Source of the DNA: Nitrospinota bacterium
Lineage (GTDB): Bacteria; UBA8248; JACPRG01
Length of the DNA stretch: 6,455 bases
Assembly (NCBI GenBank): GCA_030740135.1
Contig: JASLXW010000237.1
Coordinates: 1 to 6,455, forward strand
Direction: 5' to 3'
The translations under genes were made by a program, and so were the position numbers. This document shows positions 5,302-6,455 of the stretch, in pieces. Numbering within the stretch: position 1 is the stretch's first letter; each line of letters begins with the position of its first letter. Below the pieces are notes generated by a model. That model did no database searches, was not told where the DNA came from, and was given only the letters and a program-made list of their open reading frames with translations.

Positions 5302-6234
5302 TTACGCGCCTTTTTTCCGCTTCCGGAGGGACGTGGCGGCGGCCTGGGCCGGCGTCCAGGCGAGGATGATGGGCGCGGCGATGTAGATCGACGAGTACGT
5401 CCCGGCGAGGACGCCGACCAGAAGCGCGAAGGCGAACCCGCGGATGACTTCGCCCCCGTAGAAATAGAGCGCCAGGAGGACGAACAACGTCGTTCCCGAC
5501 GTGAGGATCGTCCGGCTGATCGTCTGGTTGATGCTGATGTTGATCAACTCGCCGATAGACTCCTTGCGGAGGTTCTTCAGGTTCTCGCGGATGCGGTCGA
5601 AGACGACGATGGTGTCGTTAAGCGAGTAGCCGATGATGGTCAGGATCGCCGCGATGACCGGAACCGTGAATTCCAGGTCCAGGACGGTGAAGGCCGCGAT
5701 GGTGATCAGGACGTCGTGCGCCAGGGCGGCGATGGCGGCGACGGCGAACCGGAACTCGAATCGCCACGAGATGTAAATCAGGATCCCGATCATCGAGTAG
5801 AGGATGGCCAGCAGGGCTTTCCGCCTGAGGTCCGCGCCCACGGTGGGGCCGACCGTTTCCACGCGCCGCACCTCGAAGGCGTCCTCTCCGCCGAACGCCT
5901 CGGCCAGGGCCTTCCGGATGAGTCCCGACAGCTCGCTCATCTCCACGCTGGACTTCTCCACGCGGATCAGAACCTCCCGGGGATCTCCGAACTCCTGAAC
6001 CAGGGCCTCGCCGGCGTTCAGCTTTCCCATGGCCTCCCGGACGAGACGGATCGGCTTCGGCGACTGAAACCGGACCTGGACCATCGTTCCCCCGAGGAAG
6101 TCGATCCCGTAGTTCGGCCCGCCGCGGACGAGGAGCGCCGCGACCCCCACCAGAATCGCCGCGCCTGAAAGAAAAAGCGCGTACTTGCGGAAGCCGATGA
6201 AATTGACTTTGGAGTCGGGGTTGAAGAACTGCAC
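5302..6234 (-). CDS. secF: protein translocase subunit SecF
   Basis: SecF, with SecD, forms an inner-membrane complex of the RND superfamily that uses the proton motive force to help complete SecYEG/SecA-driven export. The 310-residue product is typical for a stand-alone SecF. A first membrane helix (about 18-36) is followed by GIDFLGGT (43-50), a periplasmic domain to about residue 128, GPTVGADL (129-136), and five further hydrophobic segments. The signature GYSLNDTIVVFDRIREN (202-218) and SINQTISRTILTSGTT are clear. A basic tail (LRKRKKGA) ends the protein on the cytosolic side. The start is a GTG at 6234-6232, with AGAGG (6247-6243) 8 bases upstream on the coding strand; the N-terminus MQFFNPDSKVNF suits the family. 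It lies 26 bases downstream of secD, so the two form an operon, here convergent with the arg genes. Confidence 0.97.
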   Translation of the reverse strand: MQFFNPDSKVNFIGFRKYALFLSGAAILVGVAALLVRGGPNYGIDFLGGTMVQVRFQSPKPIRLVREAMGKLNAGEALVQEFGDPREVLIRVEKSSVEMSELSGLIRKALAEAFGGEDAFEVRRVETVGPTVGADLRRKALLAILYSMIGILIYISWRFEFRFAVAAIAALAHDVLITIAAFTVLDLEFTVPVIAAILTIIGYSLNDTIVVFDRIRENLKNLRKESIGELINISINQTISRTILTSGTTLFVLLALYFYGGEVIRGFAFALLVGVLAGTYSSIYIAAPIILAWTPAQAAATSLRKRKKGA

Positions 6235-6260
6235 GGCGGTTTCCTCTATGCTCCGCGCCC

Positions 6261-6455
6261 CTAAATGCTGAGCGCGCGCACCTCGCGGCGGCTCAGGATC
6301 CTATCGAACACCACCCGGGTCACGAAGACGGCGGTGAACATGCTGGCCAGGATTCCGACCGAGAGCGTGATGGCGAACCCCCGGACCGGACCGGTTCCGA
6401 ATTGGAGGAGGACGAGCGCCGCGATCAGGGTCGTTACATTGGCGTCCAGAATGGT
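6261..6455 (-). CDS. secD: protein translocase subunit SecD, C-terminal end (5' part outside window)
   Basis: The - strand frame from the right edge to the TAG at 6263-6261 is open for 64 codons and begins TILDANVTTLIAALVLLQFG. It continues with GPVRGFAITLSVGILASMFTAVFVTR, a hallmark C-terminal membrane segment of SecD, and ends VRALSI. The DANVTT motif and the two helices around GPVRGFA identify SecD rather than SecF, and the downstream secF confirms it. The start, the first membrane helices and the large periplasmic domain are beyond the window. It was presumably missed by start-codon-based ORF calling because only the 3' end is present. SecD is the partner of SecF in the same membrane complex, with the stop 26 bases before the secF GTG. 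Confidence 0.95.
   Translation of the reverse strand, partial: TILDANVTTLIAALVLLQFGTGPVRGFAITLSVGILASMFTAVFVTRVVFDRILSRREVRALSI

Overview
The window is GC-rich bacterial chromosome (about two thirds G+C by eye). It carries an arginine biosynthesis gene cluster on the + strand and the end of a Sec translocase accessory operon on the - strand. Everything recognisable is housekeeping. The argB-argD-argF-argG order, together with G-run/T-run/A-run/C-run hairpins of a kind I associate with Desulfobacterota (former Deltaproteobacteria) intergenic DNA, suggests that group. This is inference from gene order and style, not a phylogenetic result.

Layout. Bases 2-409 hold the C-terminal part of a HAD-superfamily hydrolase, cut by the left edge. 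A short gap follows with a weak inverted repeat and a good sigma70-type promoter (TTGAAA, 17 bp, CATAAT at 465-493). Then come argB (537-1427), argD (1497-2708), a 340-base hairpin-filled gap, argF (3049-3996) and argG (4001-5218). The - strand carries secF (5302-6234) and the last 64 codons of secD (6261-6455), transcribed toward the arg genes. An 83-base gap with one weak hairpin separates the convergent units.

How the genes work together. ArgB phosphorylates N-acetylglutamate. ArgC, not in this window, reduces the product and ArgD transaminates it to N-acetylornithine. After deacetylation elsewhere (ArgJ or ArgE), ArgF carbamoylates ornithine to citrulline and ArgG condenses citrulline with aspartate. 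ArgH is not in the window. ArgB has the N-terminal helix and C-terminal segment seen in arginine-inhibited hexameric kinases, so feedback inhibition is likely. SecD and SecF form the proton-motive-force-driven membrane complex that helps SecYEG/SecA export.

The most unusual part is the argD-argF gap (2709-3048). It is almost entirely inverted repeats: seven or more hairpins, including a perfect 13-bp stem with a GAA loop, a 55-nt compound stem, and mutually exclusive pairings. Two G-run hairpins bound it. They look like copies of one module in opposite orientation, and the second ends two bases before the argF ribosome binding site. I interpret it as a REP/BIME- or MITE-like non-autonomous element, or a structured mRNA spacer, in an otherwise compact operon. 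No new enzyme system was found.
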